The notes beneath the pieces are model-generated. The model had not been told where the DNA came from. It saw nothing but the letters and a program-made list of their open reading frames with translations, and searched no databases. Below, piece after piece: positions 63,028 to 64,000 of a DNA stretch of 64,000 nt (position 1 is its first letter; the number at the start of each line of letters is the position of its first letter). The stretch is taken from assembly GCF_001431315.2 (NCBI RefSeq), contig NZ_LKHV02000001.1, forward strand, positions 372,001 to 436,000, written 5' to 3'. The DNA is from Candidatus Berkiella cookevillensis. Its GTDB lineage: Bacteria; Pseudomonadota; Gammaproteobacteria; Berkiellales; Berkiellaceae. Both the position numbers and the translations under genes were made by a program.

Positions 63028-63870
63028 TTATTTCCTAATTTGCTGTAATACAAAGCCTTCTAATGTGTTAATCGCGAGATTATCAGCTTTATGTTTCAGT
63101 AATGAAACATGAGTGTCAGCAAGGTTTGGCAGCAAACTAGATTCTATGGCTTCTAATCCATGCGGTATCATCGTATAAGGCATTACAGTAATTCCCATGC
63201 CAGCTTTGACTGCAGCAATTGTTCCTGCGTTGCTAGGACTTGAAAAAGCTAAGCGCCAAGCTATGCCGGATTTTTCGAGTGTTATCAGAGCAGATTCTCT
63301 GTAGACGCATGGTTTAGGTGATAATACAAGCGGAATAGGTTTTTTAAAATTGATCAGCTCGGATTTTCCGACCCATTTCAGAGGCTCAGACCATATATCA
63401 AGGCCATTTGGAAAGTCTTCCGGGCGATGCATTTTTACGAGTACCAGATCGAATTCGTTGTTTTTAAATCTTTCAAAAAGGTTCAAGGTCAAATCGCATT
63501 CAATCTTAAGCAAAATACGTGGATGAATACGTGAAAAATCTGCAAGTACGTCAGAGAGGTAGGCGCTGGCAAAGTTTTCAGGTAGACCAAAGCGTACCTC
63601 ACCCTCTAGTTCGGGTTCTTTGAATCTATCGATTGCCTCACGATACAAAGAAAAGATCTGCCGAGCATAACCCAAGAAAATCTCGCCCTCAGGCGTCAGC
63701 CCTAAAATTTTGTTTCGTACCAGTAATGGCTTGCCGAGAAGATTTTCCAATTTAGACATTTGTTGGCTAATAGCCGATTGTGTGCGCCCGACCTGCTTGG
63801 CTGCCTTGGTAAAACTGCCAGTTTCTGCGACAGCGATGAATGACTGTAGCGTAATAGTGTCAATACTCAT
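63028..63870 (-). CDS. LysR-family transcriptional regulator
   Basis: 280 residues. N-terminal helix-turn-helix (LQSFIAVAETGSFTKAAKQVG, then RTQSAISQQMSKLENLLGKP) and a type II periplasmic-like effector domain (residues about 90-275). The effector and targets are unknown. It is divergent from whatever lies to the right of the window. Confidence 0.9.
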   Translation of the reverse strand: MSIDTITLQSFIAVAETGSFTKAAKQVGRTQSAISQQMSKLENLLGKPLLVRNKILGLTPEGEIFLGYARQIFSLYREAIDRFKEPELEGEVRFGLPENFASAYLSDVLADFSRIHPRILLKIECDLTLNLFERFKNNEFDLVLVKMHRPEDFPNGLDIWSEPLKWVGKSELINFKKPIPLVLSPKPCVYRESALITLEKSGIAWRLAFSSPSNAGTIAAVKAGMGITVMPYTMIPHGLEAIESSLLPNLADTHVSLLKHKADNLAINTLEGFVLQQIRK

Positions 63871-64000
63871 TAGAAAATCTTATTGATAATATAAGAATTA
63901 TTAATTTTTCTTATTATTGCATTGCTATTAATATTAGTCAACAACAAAACTAGCCATTAGGTTTTTATCAAAGTGAAAAACAAACTATTTGCGCAACTCT
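63871..64000. other. Window end, promoter region
   Basis: AT-rich intergenic DNA upstream of the LysR gene; no coding start is visible. Confidence 0.4.

Overview
The window reads as a chromosomal segment of an AT-rich gammaproteobacterium, most like the host-associated Legionellales (Legionella, Coxiella and Berkiella relatives). This rests on gene content (many amino-acid importers and amino-acid catabolism genes, BrnQ, TerC, DUF2062, DoxX, TspO), on unknown repeat proteins next to housekeeping genes, and on the Gram-negative RND pump. The placement is an inference; no rRNA, tRNA or CRISPR array was seen.

Layout. 1-1438: end of a surface-polysaccharide-type locus (5' end of a family 2 glycosyltransferase and an alkaline-phosphatase-fold protein). 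1571-3254: a TPP riboswitch followed by thiE-thiD. 3410-7454: TerC, DUF2062, a CNNM/CorC-type membrane protein and a threonine/serine dehydratase. 7996-12719: an accessory block with three repeat proteins of unknown function, one built on ~100-residue units and two paralogues built on 52-residue units. 12956-19116: phosphate transporter with its DUF47 partner, then an RND efflux adaptor and pump.

19458-41930 is the core: an island for breaking down ketogenic amino acids. On the minus strand lie hppD, fah, maiA and a Nudix gene. On the plus strand lie an aromatic amino-acid permease, a HisC-like aminotransferase and phhB. A long minus-strand run holds liuA, thiolase, liuB, liuC, liuD, liuE, scoA, scoB and phhA. 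A 2-methyl-3-hydroxyacyl-CoA-type SDR, a second acyl-CoA dehydrogenase and an E1alpha-E1beta-E2 2-oxoacid dehydrogenase complete it. Phe/Tyr and Leu breakdown both yield acetoacetate, which ScoAB and the thiolase turn into acetyl-CoA; this explains why the genes sit together. Homogentisate dioxygenase, E3 and a branched-chain aminotransferase are not in the window. Further right, livFGMHK (44577-49534) and brnQ (54230) would bring in the branched-chain substrates.

42650-44550 holds four small exported proteins, two of them Gly-rich tandem paralogues. 49564-64000 is mixed: acid phosphatase, YadGH-like ABC exporter, YciI-like protein, DauR-like regulator with an aminotransferase, DUF2254, an MFS carrier, a rhodanese/ArsR sulfur pair, TspO and a LysR regulator.

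The most unusual non-coding signal is a family of 126-148 bp intergenic elements (R1) confined mainly to the catabolic island. They fold as one long hairpin. Copies differ in sequence, but complementary changes keep the stems paired. One copy end has become the last codons of fah. Other repeat families are a ~160 bp imperfect palindrome (R2), a 385 bp TA-flanked MITE-like element with 70 bp inverted repeats enclosing an R2 copy (R3), and a GCGAGCAAAAGACGCAGG-type repeat (R4).
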